A DNA stretch of 64,000 nt from Marivirga arenosa (GTDB lineage Bacteria > Bacteroidota > Bacteroidia > Cytophagales > Cyclobacteriaceae). Below, piece by piece: positions 1 through 7,883 of this stretch (position 1 is its first letter; each line of letters opens with the position of its first letter). The stretch spans positions 3,581,001 to 3,645,000 of the forward strand of contig NZ_CP129970.2 of assembly GCF_030503895.2 (NCBI RefSeq). Direction: 5' to 3'. A program made the position numbers and the translations under genes. The notes under the pieces are model-generated. The model was not told the DNA's origin. It saw only the letters and a list, made by a program, of their open reading frames with translations, and ran no database searches.

Positions 1-144
1 TTGAGGAATAATATCCTGAGCAATCAGGGATAAACAATAAAAATTTTCTCAACTGTTGGCTGTGACTGATCTTATTTTATTTGAGGATCAGAATCTAAAT
101 ATACACATCGCATCACTTTGTTATGGATAAAGGTTATATAATTT

Positions 145-160
145 ATATTATGTTAAGTTA
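145..160 (+). repeat. 16-bp inverted repeat, copy 1
   Basis: ATATTATGTTAAGTTA here is the exact reverse complement of 569-584. A 15-base version in the same orientation as 569-584 occurs at 2075-2089. Copies 1 and 2 could bound a 440-bp non-coding element, or copies 1 and 3 a segment carrying two genes. The sequence is AT-rich, so chance is possible. Confidence 0.45.
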
Positions 161-568
161 TGTTTTTTAATTCCCACCTATCTTATCATTTTCCGAATAA
201 GGATTACCTCTAGCGAAGCGCTAGTCAATCTAGATTCTTCATGTAAAACCAATGGTTCTATAAACATTTAATTTCTATTGCTCTATTTTTGAATGTATTC
301 CCAATGGTAAAGCCCTCTATATTTTAGCCGCTCTATTTCAGCTTTAAATTTCTTCCTTCATAAATCATCTAATCTCAGCGCTCTATTTTGCGATACATAG
401 TACAGATGTGGAGTTTAAAATCTCTTTAGGAAAATAGCGCATTATAAATAGCTCTAGTTACCTAGAGCTCTACAATTCATTTATAAACAATCAGTTTTGT
501 TTTCATTATTGAATACATCTCACAGTAGAATCACTACCACTTTCTTAAGAGATTTTCATAAATCCATT

Positions 569-584
569 TAACTTAACATAATAT
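569..584 (-). repeat. 16-bp inverted repeat, copy 2
   Basis: TAACTTAACATAATAT is the perfect reverse complement of 145-160. It lies about 135 bases upstream of the redoxin gene. Confidence 0.45.
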
Positions 585-669
585 TTAAAGCACAGATCTT
601 TTATAGGCTCCTCGAATCTGCCATATTAGAAAATATTGCAAGCCTGAACTAAATGCTAGTAATATTGAG

Positions 670-697
670 TTTGTGTATTCTGAAATAGCTAAATTTG
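670..697 (+). promoter_or_regulatory. Possible Bacteroidota promoter for the redoxin gene
   Basis: TAAATTTG at 690-697 matches the Bacteroidota -7 consensus TAnnTTTG. A TTTG at 670-673 could be the -33 box, but the 16-base spacer is shorter than the usual 19 or so. The redoxin start codon is 22 bases downstream. Sequence match only. Confidence 0.4.
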
Positions 698-719
698 CAT
701 CTCAATACAATGATCAGGC

Positions 720-1169
720 ATGGAAACAGAAATCGCCCCTATACCCTCTATAAAAGTACAGGATTTTGATAATCAGGAGCTTAACCTGATGGATAAGTAT
801 GCGGGAAAGCCGCTTTTAATCATCATCTATAATAACCAATGTTTGGGATGTACGGGTCGTGCCATTCCTCTAGCCTATGAATATCAGCAAGAATATGATA
901 ATCTTCAAGTAATTGGCATTCACTCTATTTTCAACAAACTCCCTGTTACAGAGGAAGATATAAAGAGCATATTCACCAGCGGGGAATTGCCCTTCCCTAT
1001 TTATCTTGATCAGGACCACAAAGTGTACGATCAGTTTAATGCTGAAGGTACCCCGCAATGGCTTTTAATTACAGCTGATGGGAAATTGTATCGCTCCATT
1101 TTCGGCTCGCAATTAGGAGCTCAAAACAGATTGATGTATGCGCTTGATGCGCTTTGTAATGAAGCATAA
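720..1169 (+). CDS. Thioredoxin-like / TlpA-type redoxin
   Basis: This 149-residue protein has the thioredoxin fold signatures of the AhpC-TSA/Redoxin group. A strand ending in IIIYNN is followed by the redox pair CLGC (Cys41, Cys44), and a TPQW segment near residue 111 supplies the cis-Pro (Pro112) facing the active site. No signal peptide is visible, so it should act in the cytoplasm as a disulfide reductase or thiol peroxidase-like protein. Its length fits a stand-alone domain. It is a single gene, convergent with the outer-membrane protein gene that follows. A plausible promoter sits just upstream. The substrate cannot be told from sequence. Confidence 0.8.
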   Translation: METEIAPIPSIKVQDFDNQELNLMDKYAGKPLLIIIYNNQCLGCTGRAIPLAYEYQQEYDNLQVIGIHSIFNKLPVTEEDIKSIFTSGELPFPIYLDQDHKVYDQFNAEGTPQWLLITADGKLYRSIFGSQLGAQNRLMYALDALCNEA

Positions 1170-1208
1170 TAATAGCCCTAAAACCTAAAGACTTTTAATT
1201 GTAATGCC

Positions 1209-1970
1209 CTATCTAAGAAAACTATACTGCAAGCCTACCGAAGCAAAATGAATTAAGGAGAAATTATAGACTTGTGCGATGTCAGCACCGCCTTCAATAA
1301 TTCTATAGCCTGCACGAGCGCTTAGATTTGAATCACCGAATTGATACTCGCCACCAATCAATATATCTTCAGCTCGGCCAACAGTTCCTACTAAAGCATC
1401 TCCTTTTAACAATAGATGGAAATTGTCTGAGGTATAGTGTTTTAAATTAAAACTAAGCAGCGGTACTACGCCTAAGTCTGTGGTTTCATCCTCCAGATTA
1501 CTTTCTGCTAATGCAATTCGAGCATCCCGTATTAATACGGTAGCTCCAGCCGATAAATACCATTGATCGGACTCTATAAATTGATAGCGATAACTGGCTC
1601 TATAGGTATTGAATTCATAACGCCCTGAGACTTCATCATTACTTAGTCCGTAAGTATGAGCACCGAATACGATATTCTCAGCGCTTGTTTTTGTATAGTC
1701 AAATGCTAAAGGTGCGGCAGTTAGCTCTATGATATTACGATCCAAAAACTGGAATTTAGCCTCTATCCTAGCATAAATGACCGGTTGATTCACCTCAAAA
1801 TCATCTGTAAGTGAAAATAGATCTCCTTTATTGCCTTCCGCATTTGCATAACGCACATCATTATAACCATTAAAAGCAGCGCCTGATTCCAGAGTTAAGT
1901 CAAACTGAGCCTGGGCATTAAAACTGGTAAATGTTACTATTATTAAAAAAGTTAGTCCTCTCAAAATCAT
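1209..1970 (-). CDS. Predicted outer-membrane beta-barrel protein
   Basis: The 253-residue product begins with a clear signal peptide (hydrophobic stretch ending FNAQAQ, cleavage near residue 21). The rest alternates polar and hydrophobic residues as in beta strands and ends in Phe-Leu-Arg after an aromatic strand (LQYSFLR), like outer-membrane barrels. Repeated Tyr/Phe girdle positions and Asp/Asn-rich turns support a small 8-12 strand barrel. I recognise no enzymatic motif. Function is unknown; it could be a porin-like or structural protein. It is transcribed alone, tail-to-tail with the redoxin gene 39 bases away. Confidence 0.65.
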   Translation of the reverse strand: MILRGLTFLIIVTFTSFNAQAQFDLTLESGAAFNGYNDVRYANAEGNKGDLFSLTDDFEVNQPVIYARIEAKFQFLDRNIIELTAAPLAFDYTKTSAENIVFGAHTYGLSNDEVSGRYEFNTYRASYRYQFIESDQWYLSAGATVLIRDARIALAESNLEDETTDLGVVPLLSFNLKHYTSDNFHLLLKGDALVGTVGRAEDILIGGEYQFGDSNLSARAGYRIIEGGADIAQVYNFSLIHFASVGLQYSFLR

Positions 1971-2317
1971 AAAAAGTCCATTTGTTATACTATGAACACG
2001 AGGCTTGTTCGCTATGGTTACTCTTCTCTATCTGAGCGGTGAATAGGCTTGATTAATCTCTAGTTTTCATCCTCAACTTAACATAATATTGAGATTGAGT
2101 TTTACCTTCACCGATAACTACTTGTATTTAACTATAAAAAGATGAGAATATATTTATAACTCACTGATATTCAACTCTTATTATCCTCTTCCTTATTTAA
2201 ACTTTATGGATATTCTTTCAGTAGAAATACTGCATTTATTGATTATTCGAGATATTGCTTTATTGGTAGCTTGAAATTAATTTTCTAACTTCAGTGCTCA
2301 TCCAATAAATATAAGCT
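1971..2317. other. Intergenic gap without a recognised gene
   Basis: This divergent gap between the barrel gene and the YvlD-like gene is AT-rich and has no open frame worth calling. It holds the third copy of the AACTTAACATAATAT repeat (2075-2089). Promoters for both neighbours must lie here, but I see no strong TAnnTTTG box. Confidence 0.4.
2075..2089 (-). repeat. 15-bp repeat, copy 3
   Basis: AACTTAACATAATAT repeats the motif at 570-584 in the same orientation and is inverted relative to 145-159. Confidence 0.45.
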
Positions 2318-2659
2318 ATGGACTTAACAGAATTTATAATTCGTTTATTATTATCGGCTGTTGCAGTGTTTTTAAGTGCTAAATTATTATCTGGCATTAA
2401 GCTAGAAAGCTTTGGTCAGGCTATTATGGTGGCGATCATTTTAGGAATCGTAAATGCAGTCGTCAAGCCTATATTGGTATTTTTCACCATCCCGATTACA
2501 ATTATTACTTTAGGCCTTTTCCTACTGGTAATCAATGCATTAATGATCATGTTGGTGGATAAAATATTGAAGGGATTCGTGGTAAAAAGTTTCTGGTGGG
2601 CTTTCTTCTTTAGCATCATCCTATCGGTTCTGAATGCGATTTTACAGTCACTTTTTTGA
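2318..2659 (+). CDS. Phage-holin-family-4 / YvlD-like membrane protein
   Basis: This 113-residue protein is almost entirely hydrophobic, with four predicted membrane helices at roughly residues 4-22, 30-50, 58-80 and 90-112. The pattern LLSGIKLESF near residues 23-32 and the NAVVKPILVFFTIPIT segment near 46-61 are typical of the YvlD/Mmp holin-4 superfamily of small inner-membrane proteins. The family name comes from similarity to holins. In chromosomes these proteins are generally not phage-linked, and no phage genes are near. The gene is monocistronic and followed by a palindromic repeat array. Molecular role unknown. Confidence 0.75.
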   Translation: MDLTEFIIRLLLSAVAVFLSAKLLSGIKLESFGQAIMVAIILGIVNAVVKPILVFFTIPITIITLGLFLLVINALMIMLVDKILKGFVVKSFWWAFFFSIILSVLNAILQSLF

Positions 2660-2710
2660 CAAATATTAGTAAAGAGTTTTAGGTATGGTCTATTAAAGGG
2701 CTTTATTTTT

Positions 2711-2952
2711 GGTCCGACCTGCGGTACTGACCAAGTTGCTATTGGTTCCGAACTTTGGTACTGACCAAATTGCTAATGCTTCTGACCATTGGTACTGACC
2801 AAATTGCTAATGGTTCTGACCATTGGTACTGACTTGCTAATCGTTCCGACCTTCGGTACTGACCAAATTGCTAATGATTCCGACCTTTGGTACTGACCTA
2901 ATTGTTATTCTTTCTATGCTAATTGCTATTGGTTCTGACCTTCGGTCAGACC
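2711..2952. repeat. REP-like palindromic array, 34-bp period
   Basis: The core GGTACTGACC recurs at 2723, 2757, 2791, 2825 (last base lost), 2855 and 2889, so the period is 34 bp with one 30-bp step. Between cores lies a CAAATTGCTAATGG-type spacer and a partner arm such as GGTTCCGACC. Arm plus core can fold into an imperfect hairpin with a 3-base loop (TTT, TTC or ATT). The array ends with GGTTCTGACC-TTC-GGTCAGACC at 2931-2952. The core is the same as in the arrays flanking the transposase near 11 kb, which suggests a common mobilising enzyme. It fills most of the 353-base gap between two genes. Confidence 0.8.
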
Positions 2953-3012
2953 CAAGTGATATCTGCATCCTTACTTAAAACCTACACCCTAAAACTTCTT
3001 ACCTTCAGCATT

Positions 3013-5049
3013 TTAACCAATTCCTAATGCAATAAGGTCTGCTAGCACTACAACTCCTTCTCTTAAATAAGGGTCTTTAATTTCGCCATCCGTATTGATT
3101 TTATTCACCAATTCAGGATCAGCAGATATTTTCTCACTTAATTCGTTAGCTGCGTTTTGCCTCTCTAGAGCTTTTTCATTTTCAGCTTTTCTTTGCTCAA
3201 TATTTAAGCTGACTCTATACATACTTTGCTGGCTAACCGCTTCTTTTACGTTATTTTTAAGCGTTTTTAAATATGGCTCTTCCTCTAATCTTTTCTCGTG
3301 TTTGGCATTTAGTTTCGTCAGTATATCATCATTTATGTGTTTGGTAGTCTGATAATTAGAGCTTTCTATTTGATCCCATTCTAGAGCACGTACATAAGAG
3401 CTTTCACCAAAAGTTTTTGCAGCATAAGGCGATGGCATTTTAATATCAGGTGACACTCCTTTATGTTGTGTACTGCTACCATTTACTCTATAGTATTTTG
3501 CTAAAGTTAATTTTACCTGACCTAATGTATCTTGAACTTTAGGCACAAATTGATTTAAAGAGATTAAGTTTTGAACCGTTCCTTTCCCAAAAGTATTCTC
3601 TCCAATGATTACACCTCTTTTATAATCTTGAATTGCTCCTGAGAAGATTTCTGAAGCAGAAGCACTGAATCTGTTGGTTAAAACCGTTAAAGGACCATCA
3701 TAATATATTTCTTCATCTTCATCTTCGCCTAACTCAATACTCCCATCTGATTCACGAATCTGCACAACAGGTCCTTCCTTAATAAATAAGCCACTTAATT
3801 CTATAGCTTCTTGTAAAGATCCACCACCATTTGATCTTAAATCAATTACAATTCCATCTACTTCTGATTTAATAGTATCAAGAATCGCTTTAACGTCTCT
3901 GGTAGTGCTACCATAATCTTCTTCACCATTACGCATGGCTTCAAAATTCAAGTAAAAGGAAGGAATAGTAATAATGCCTACATTGTATTGATTTCCATCA
4001 CGGTAAACCTCTTTTACCTCAGCATAAGGAACTTGATTATCTAATTTTATTTTATCTCTAACGATCGTGATTTCTTGAGGAACGCCAGTAGAAATTGGAG
4101 TACCCGCTTCAATAATTTTTAAACGAACGATTGTTCCCTTCGGACCTCTAATTTTTTGAACAACATCATCTAATCTCCAACCGGTGATATCCACAAATTC
4201 ACCTTCAATACCTTGTGCTACCGCTAATATTTTATCATCTGTATTAATTAATTTGCTTTCAAAGGCAGGTCCACCTAGTACTACTGAAGCCACTCTAGTA
4301 TAATTCCCATCTGTAGTTAGGGTTGCACCAATTCCTTCTAAGGATTGGCTCATTCTAATTTTAAAGTTTTCAGATGTGATAGGTGAAAAGTAACTGCTGT
4401 GAGGATCAAAGCTTTCTGCGAAAGTATTCATGTATAACTGGAAGACATCTCGCCCTTCATACTCTCCTATTGTTTGCTTCAATCTGCTGTAACGCTCCTT
4501 AATTAAACGTGCAATCGTAGTGTCTGCCTTGTCATCCAATTTATAATCTATTGCTTGGCTTTTTACTAATCTTCTCCAACGATCATTTAATTCATCTTTG
4601 GATGCTACGTAATCAATAGAATCAGAATTAACTGTTAAATACTCATCTTTTGTATAATCGAAATCGAAAGATAATTCATTCTCTATATAGTCCATTCTTT
4701 CGAAAAAACGCTCTCTAAAAACATTAAAGATTTCAAAAGGAGGTAATAAATAACCAAGCTTGATGTGGTCATCCAAACGTTCTCTATATTTCTGAAAGCC
4801 TTCTATGTCTTCTTTAAGGAAATAATGCTTGTTTACATCAAGTGAAGAAAGATATTCATCAAAAATGATTCGTGATAGATCATCATCAATTGCAATCTTT
4901 TCATAATGATATTGGGTTAGTAAACCAGCTACTAAACGCGCCTCCATTGATTGGCTTTGATTAGGGCTAAGCTTCGAAGATTTCTCTTTTTGCGCAAATG
5001 CATTAACACTAAATAAGCCAATTAAAATATAAATGAATATTTTTTTCAT
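3013..5049 (-). CDS. prc: Carboxy-terminal processing (tail-specific) protease
   Basis: This is an S41A C-terminal processing peptidase. From the chosen start at 5049 the protein has 678 residues and opens with a signal peptide (MKKIFIYILIGLFSVNAFAQ). An upstream in-frame Met at 5094 would put 15 polar residues ahead of that signal, so I reject it. The order is the tail-specific-protease N-terminal domain, a PDZ domain (near the SLEGIGATL segment), then the protease core with IDLRSNGGGSLQEAIEL, the catalytic-Ser motif RFSASASEIF and the Lys in GENTFGKGTVQ. A C-terminal DUF3340-like helical region follows. It should act in the periplasm on proteins with exposed nonpolar C termini. Length is normal for the family. 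Confidence 0.93.
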   Translation of the reverse strand: MKKIFIYILIGLFSVNAFAQKEKSSKLSPNQSQSMEARLVAGLLTQYHYEKIAIDDDLSRIIFDEYLSSLDVNKHYFLKEDIEGFQKYRERLDDHIKLGYLLPPFEIFNVFRERFFERMDYIENELSFDFDYTKDEYLTVNSDSIDYVASKDELNDRWRRLVKSQAIDYKLDDKADTTIARLIKERYSRLKQTIGEYEGRDVFQLYMNTFAESFDPHSSYFSPITSENFKIRMSQSLEGIGATLTTDGNYTRVASVVLGGPAFESKLINTDDKILAVAQGIEGEFVDITGWRLDDVVQKIRGPKGTIVRLKIIEAGTPISTGVPQEITIVRDKIKLDNQVPYAEVKEVYRDGNQYNVGIITIPSFYLNFEAMRNGEEDYGSTTRDVKAILDTIKSEVDGIVIDLRSNGGGSLQEAIELSGLFIKEGPVVQIRESDGSIELGEDEDEEIYYDGPLTVLTNRFSASASEIFSGAIQDYKRGVIIGENTFGKGTVQNLISLNQFVPKVQDTLGQVKLTLAKYYRVNGSSTQHKGVSPDIKMPSPYAAKTFGESSYVRALEWDQIESSNYQTTKHINDDILTKLNAKHEKRLEEEPYLKTLKNNVKEAVSQQSMYRVSLNIEQRKAENEKALERQNAANELSEKISADPELVNKINTDGEIKDPYLREGVVVLADLIALGIG

Positions 5050-5120
5050 GCTGTAAATATTGTAGTTCAAAATACTTGAACGGAAAATTTTCAATTTATT
5101 TTACTGAATTTGATAAGCGG

Positions 5121-6440
5121 TTATAAAGCCATTGGCAGTATGCTTGAAGCCGTTGGATTTTGGTAAAATAGATTTCTATCATGATTCTCCAATTTCCAAA
5201 TCGCTTTATCCATCATCCACTTGATATAACGATTGAATTTATGTCCCATCCATACACTAGAATTGAGAATGACTACATAAGTATAACCATTATCTTTTCT
5301 GTTAATAAAACAAGCAGAGCCAGCTAATGTTCCTGTACGCCAAAAATTTTCACCTTTAGCCCCTTTCCATCCATATGCGTCCTTATAGGAATTTCCTGCT
5401 ACCATCATGGATCTACTCTCATCCGACAGCAGTTGATAGGCATTGTTCGGATCCACTAAGGTAACAAGCTTAGCAAGCTGGGATGCATTTGCAATCCATC
5501 CGCCTGCAGCGCCTAAAGTATTGATATCACTACCGCCATAAGGTTTATCTACAGACTCATAATTACCATCGAATGATTCGAATTTATAGGCTCCAGGATG
5601 ATTATAGTAGTGAACTTCAAATGGTCTTCTCTCCCATTCATAATTCCCTGAAATCCGCATACCATAGATGCCATTAGGCTCTAAAATATTATGATTCACA
5701 TAGTTCTCGTATGAAGTCCCTGTTTTTTGCTCTATTATTTTTCCCAACAGCATATATCCAAAATTGGAATAAGCATATTGTGTTCCTGGTATATATCTTA
5801 ATCTTCTATGCTTCAAAACGAATTCGATTATATCATCCTCTGAAGGTGGCCCTTGCAGATTCATTATTCTTTTGATCTTAGCAGCTTGAAACATAAAATC
5901 ACCATCTCTCCAACTCCATCCACCTTTATGATTCAACAAATGCTTTACTTTTACTTTTTTATGATTAGAGTCTTTCATCTCATCATAATGAGATAAGATT
6001 CCTTTTTTACCGAATACATTATCATCTAAATCAATAATCCCATCATCCACCATTTTCATGATGGTAATAGCGGTTATTAATTTAGAGGCACTTGCAATCC
6101 TAAATAAATGTTTTGTATCTGTAGGTTCTTTAGTATCTATATTAGTATAACCGTAGCCTTTTGAATAAATCAGTTTATTGTCCTTCATTACAGCAACAGA
6201 AGCACCCTTAATATCCCATCTATCCAAAAACTTATGTATGGTTTGATCAAATTCAGGATTAAACTCGACTGAGTCCATTTCGGGTGCTGGAGCAACCACA
6301 TTAAAATTAATGTAATTTAATTGACTCTGATTCCCCTCATCTATGGATCTAGTGAAGGCAACTTCAGTGGTAGTGTAAAAAGCAAAACTAATCGCGGTTA
6401 CGCCTAAAACAATGGCAATTATTAATGTACTCTTCCTCAA
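5121..6440 (-). CDS. Serine hydrolase of the beta-lactamase / class C PBP family
   Basis: The 439-residue protein has an N-terminal hydrophobic anchor or uncleaved signal (residues about 4-21) and then a Beta-lactamase (PF00144) domain. The catalytic SxxK is SASK at 117-120, and the second motif YSN is at 224-226. A GTLAG segment near residue 370 stands at the KTG-like position. Such proteins are D-Ala-D-Ala peptidases, esterases or peptide hydrolases outside the cytoplasm; true beta-lactamase activity is not implied. It sits 26 bases beyond the end of the prc reading direction on the same strand, so the two may be co-transcribed. The substrate is not predictable. Confidence 0.88.
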   Translation of the reverse strand: MRKSTLIIAIVLGVTAISFAFYTTTEVAFTRSIDEGNQSQLNYINFNVVAPAPEMDSVEFNPEFDQTIHKFLDRWDIKGASVAVMKDNKLIYSKGYGYTNIDTKEPTDTKHLFRIASASKLITAITIMKMVDDGIIDLDDNVFGKKGILSHYDEMKDSNHKKVKVKHLLNHKGGWSWRDGDFMFQAAKIKRIMNLQGPPSEDDIIEFVLKHRRLRYIPGTQYAYSNFGYMLLGKIIEQKTGTSYENYVNHNILEPNGIYGMRISGNYEWERRPFEVHYYNHPGAYKFESFDGNYESVDKPYGGSDINTLGAAGGWIANASQLAKLVTLVDPNNAYQLLSDESRSMMVAGNSYKDAYGWKGAKGENFWRTGTLAGSACFINRKDNGYTYVVILNSSVWMGHKFNRYIKWMMDKAIWKLENHDRNLFYQNPTASSILPMAL

Positions 6441-6500
6441 TTTAATAATAGACTTGGTTCTTTTTATGAATTTACAAGCGTTAATATTGCTTTAAAAGCT

Positions 6501-6508
6501 CAAATATA
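6501..6508 (-). promoter_or_regulatory. Possible -7 promoter box of the serine hydrolase
   Basis: CAAATATA on the + strand reads TATATTTG on the minus strand, matching TAnnTTTG. It is 61 bases upstream of the start codon. I see no clear -33 TTG at the expected distance, so this is tentative. Confidence 0.3.
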
Positions 6509-6659
6509 CAACAATATAGCAGAATAACATACATATTCCGCGATAAGGGCTAACAAGTGATTTTCAAAATAATTCCGTTGAATTCGATATTCTTATAACA
6601 ATAAGCTTAATTTTAAATTTAAGCTAATCAATCTTGAATCTGATACGGTTATTGATCAC

Positions 6660-7808
6660 ATGAAATACGATTACATTATAGGAGGTGCTGGCTTATCCGG
6701 ACTTACTTTAGCCTGGCAAATGGCGAAGCATAACATACTGGATGATAAGCAATTATTAATAATTGATGCGGATAAAAAAGAAGCCAATGACCGTACTTGG
6801 TGCTTTTGGGCTAAACCTGAAATGTGGATTACAGAACTACCAATCAAGCAATCATGGAATAAGGCTCAGGTAAAGGGTTCGGACTTTGATTTAGTGCAAG
6901 ACTTAGCCCCCTATCGTTATTATAAAATTGAAGGAATAGATTATTATAACTTCATTAAAAATGAATTAAATAATTACTCCCAAATCACTTTTATTCAAGA
7001 CCATATAATTTCGGAAGATGCAAATGAAAAATCAGTGACCACTTCCGAGTCAACCTATCATTTCAAGGACTACTTTTTCAAATCATATTTCTATCCAGAT
7101 GAATTAAATTCGGTTCAAAATCCAAAGCAACATTTTATTTGGCAGCATTTCTACGGTTGGAAGATCAAAACTAAAGAAATTGCTTTCGATCCCAAAGTCA
7201 TCACTTATATGGATATGAATGTGGCTGAGGAAATCAAGGGATTAAGCTTTGCCTACATTTTGCCTGATTCGCAATATGAAGCAATGGTGGAATATACTTT
7301 GTTTTCTGCTCAGTTGTGGTCAGAAGAAGATTATAAAAATGCCTTAATTGACTATATCCAAAATAATCTTGGAATCAAGGAATATGAAATTGAAGAAATC
7401 GAATTTAATAAAATTCCGATGACCAATGCCAGCTTTTCACAAAGGTCAAAAAGTATAGTTCCGATTGGTACTTTAGCGGGCACCGTTAAACCTAGCACGG
7501 GCTATTCATTTGTGAGAAATTATCAACATATTCAGCAGATTATTAAAAATATAAAATCAAATAAAGATGATTTTGCTATTAATAGCTCTGTTAAGTTTAA
7601 ATTTTATGATGAGGTTTTAATCAACGTATTGCACACTTCCAAAAGCAGTGGCCATCAGGTATTTGGAAATTTATACAAGAAAAATAAGCTGCCGCAACTC
7701 CTTAAATTCCTGAATGAGGAAACTAATCTCTTAGAAGACCTTAGAATTATGAATACAGTACCAAAATGGCCTTTTATAAAAGCTGTAGCTGAAGAATTAG
7801 TGAAATAA
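6660..7808 (+). CDS. crtY: Lycopene beta-cyclase
   Basis: This 382-residue flavoprotein matches the CrtY-type lycopene cyclases. It starts with a dinucleotide-binding GGAGLSGL motif (residues 8-15), has the acidic end of the second strand (IIDAD), and the family-typical DRTWCFW motif near residues 44-50. Further family marks are PMTNASFSQRS and the G-x-V-K-P-S-T-G-Y-S/F segment in the second half. It would convert the psi ends of lycopene to beta-rings in the membrane during carotenoid synthesis. No other crt gene is in the window, so cyclisation is encoded apart from any main pigment cluster that may exist elsewhere. It precedes glnS, which has its own promoter. Confidence 0.93.
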   Translation: MKYDYIIGGAGLSGLTLAWQMAKHNILDDKQLLIIDADKKEANDRTWCFWAKPEMWITELPIKQSWNKAQVKGSDFDLVQDLAPYRYYKIEGIDYYNFIKNELNNYSQITFIQDHIISEDANEKSVTTSESTYHFKDYFFKSYFYPDELNSVQNPKQHFIWQHFYGWKIKTKEIAFDPKVITYMDMNVAEEIKGLSFAYILPDSQYEAMVEYTLFSAQLWSEEDYKNALIDYIQNNLGIKEYEIEEIEFNKIPMTNASFSQRSKSIVPIGTLAGTVKPSTGYSFVRNYQHIQQIIKNIKSNKDDFAINSSVKFKFYDEVLINVLHTSKSSGHQVFGNLYKKNKLPQLLKFLNEETNLLEDLRIMNTVPKWPFIKAVAEELVK

Positions 7809-7835
7809 TATCGGAGAAATAGAGCTTATCTCCTA

Positions 7836-7865
7836 TTGCAAATGAATGCTTTTAAGCTAATTTTG
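7836..7865 (+). promoter_or_regulatory. Bacteroidota-type promoter of glnS
   Basis: TTG at 7836-7838, a 19-base spacer and TAATTTTG at 7858-7865 fit the Bacteroidota -33/-7 consensus very well. Transcription would begin near 7872, just 12 or so bases ahead of the ATG at 7884. This argues against the longer reading frame that opens at the TTG of the -33 box itself. Confidence 0.7.
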
Positions 7866-7883
7866 CATCTCAAATTAACAATC

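Larger units (their letters stand above)
1..719. other. Gene-poor leading gap
   Basis: I find no convincing gene on either strand in this 719-base stretch. It is AT-rich and has small palindromes: TAGCG-AAG-CGCTA at 211-223 and AGCTCTAG-TTAC-CTAGAGCT at 450-469. Neither is followed by a T-tract, so neither looks like a terminator. Short GCTCTATTT motifs recur near 279, 330 and 380. Two oppositely oriented 16-base repeats lie at 145-160 and 569-584. The region could be a decayed mobile element or long regulatory DNA; I cannot decide which. Confidence 0.5.

Noticed and set aside
450-469. Terminator in the leading gap
   Set aside because: Good hairpin but no T-tract on either side.
2318-2659. 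Prophage remnant because of the holin-4 family name
   Set aside because: No other phage gene is nearby, and this family is common in chromosomes.
2711-2952. CRISPR array (regular 34-bp period)
   Set aside because: The whole period repeats, including the spacer; there are no unique spacers, the units are imperfect palindromes and no cas genes are near.
5050-5094. Longer N-terminus for the tail-specific protease
   Set aside because: It would precede a normal signal peptide with polar residues.
7836-7883. Longer N-terminus for GlnRS
   Set aside because: The extra codons overlap a good promoter (TTG-N19-TAATTTTG).
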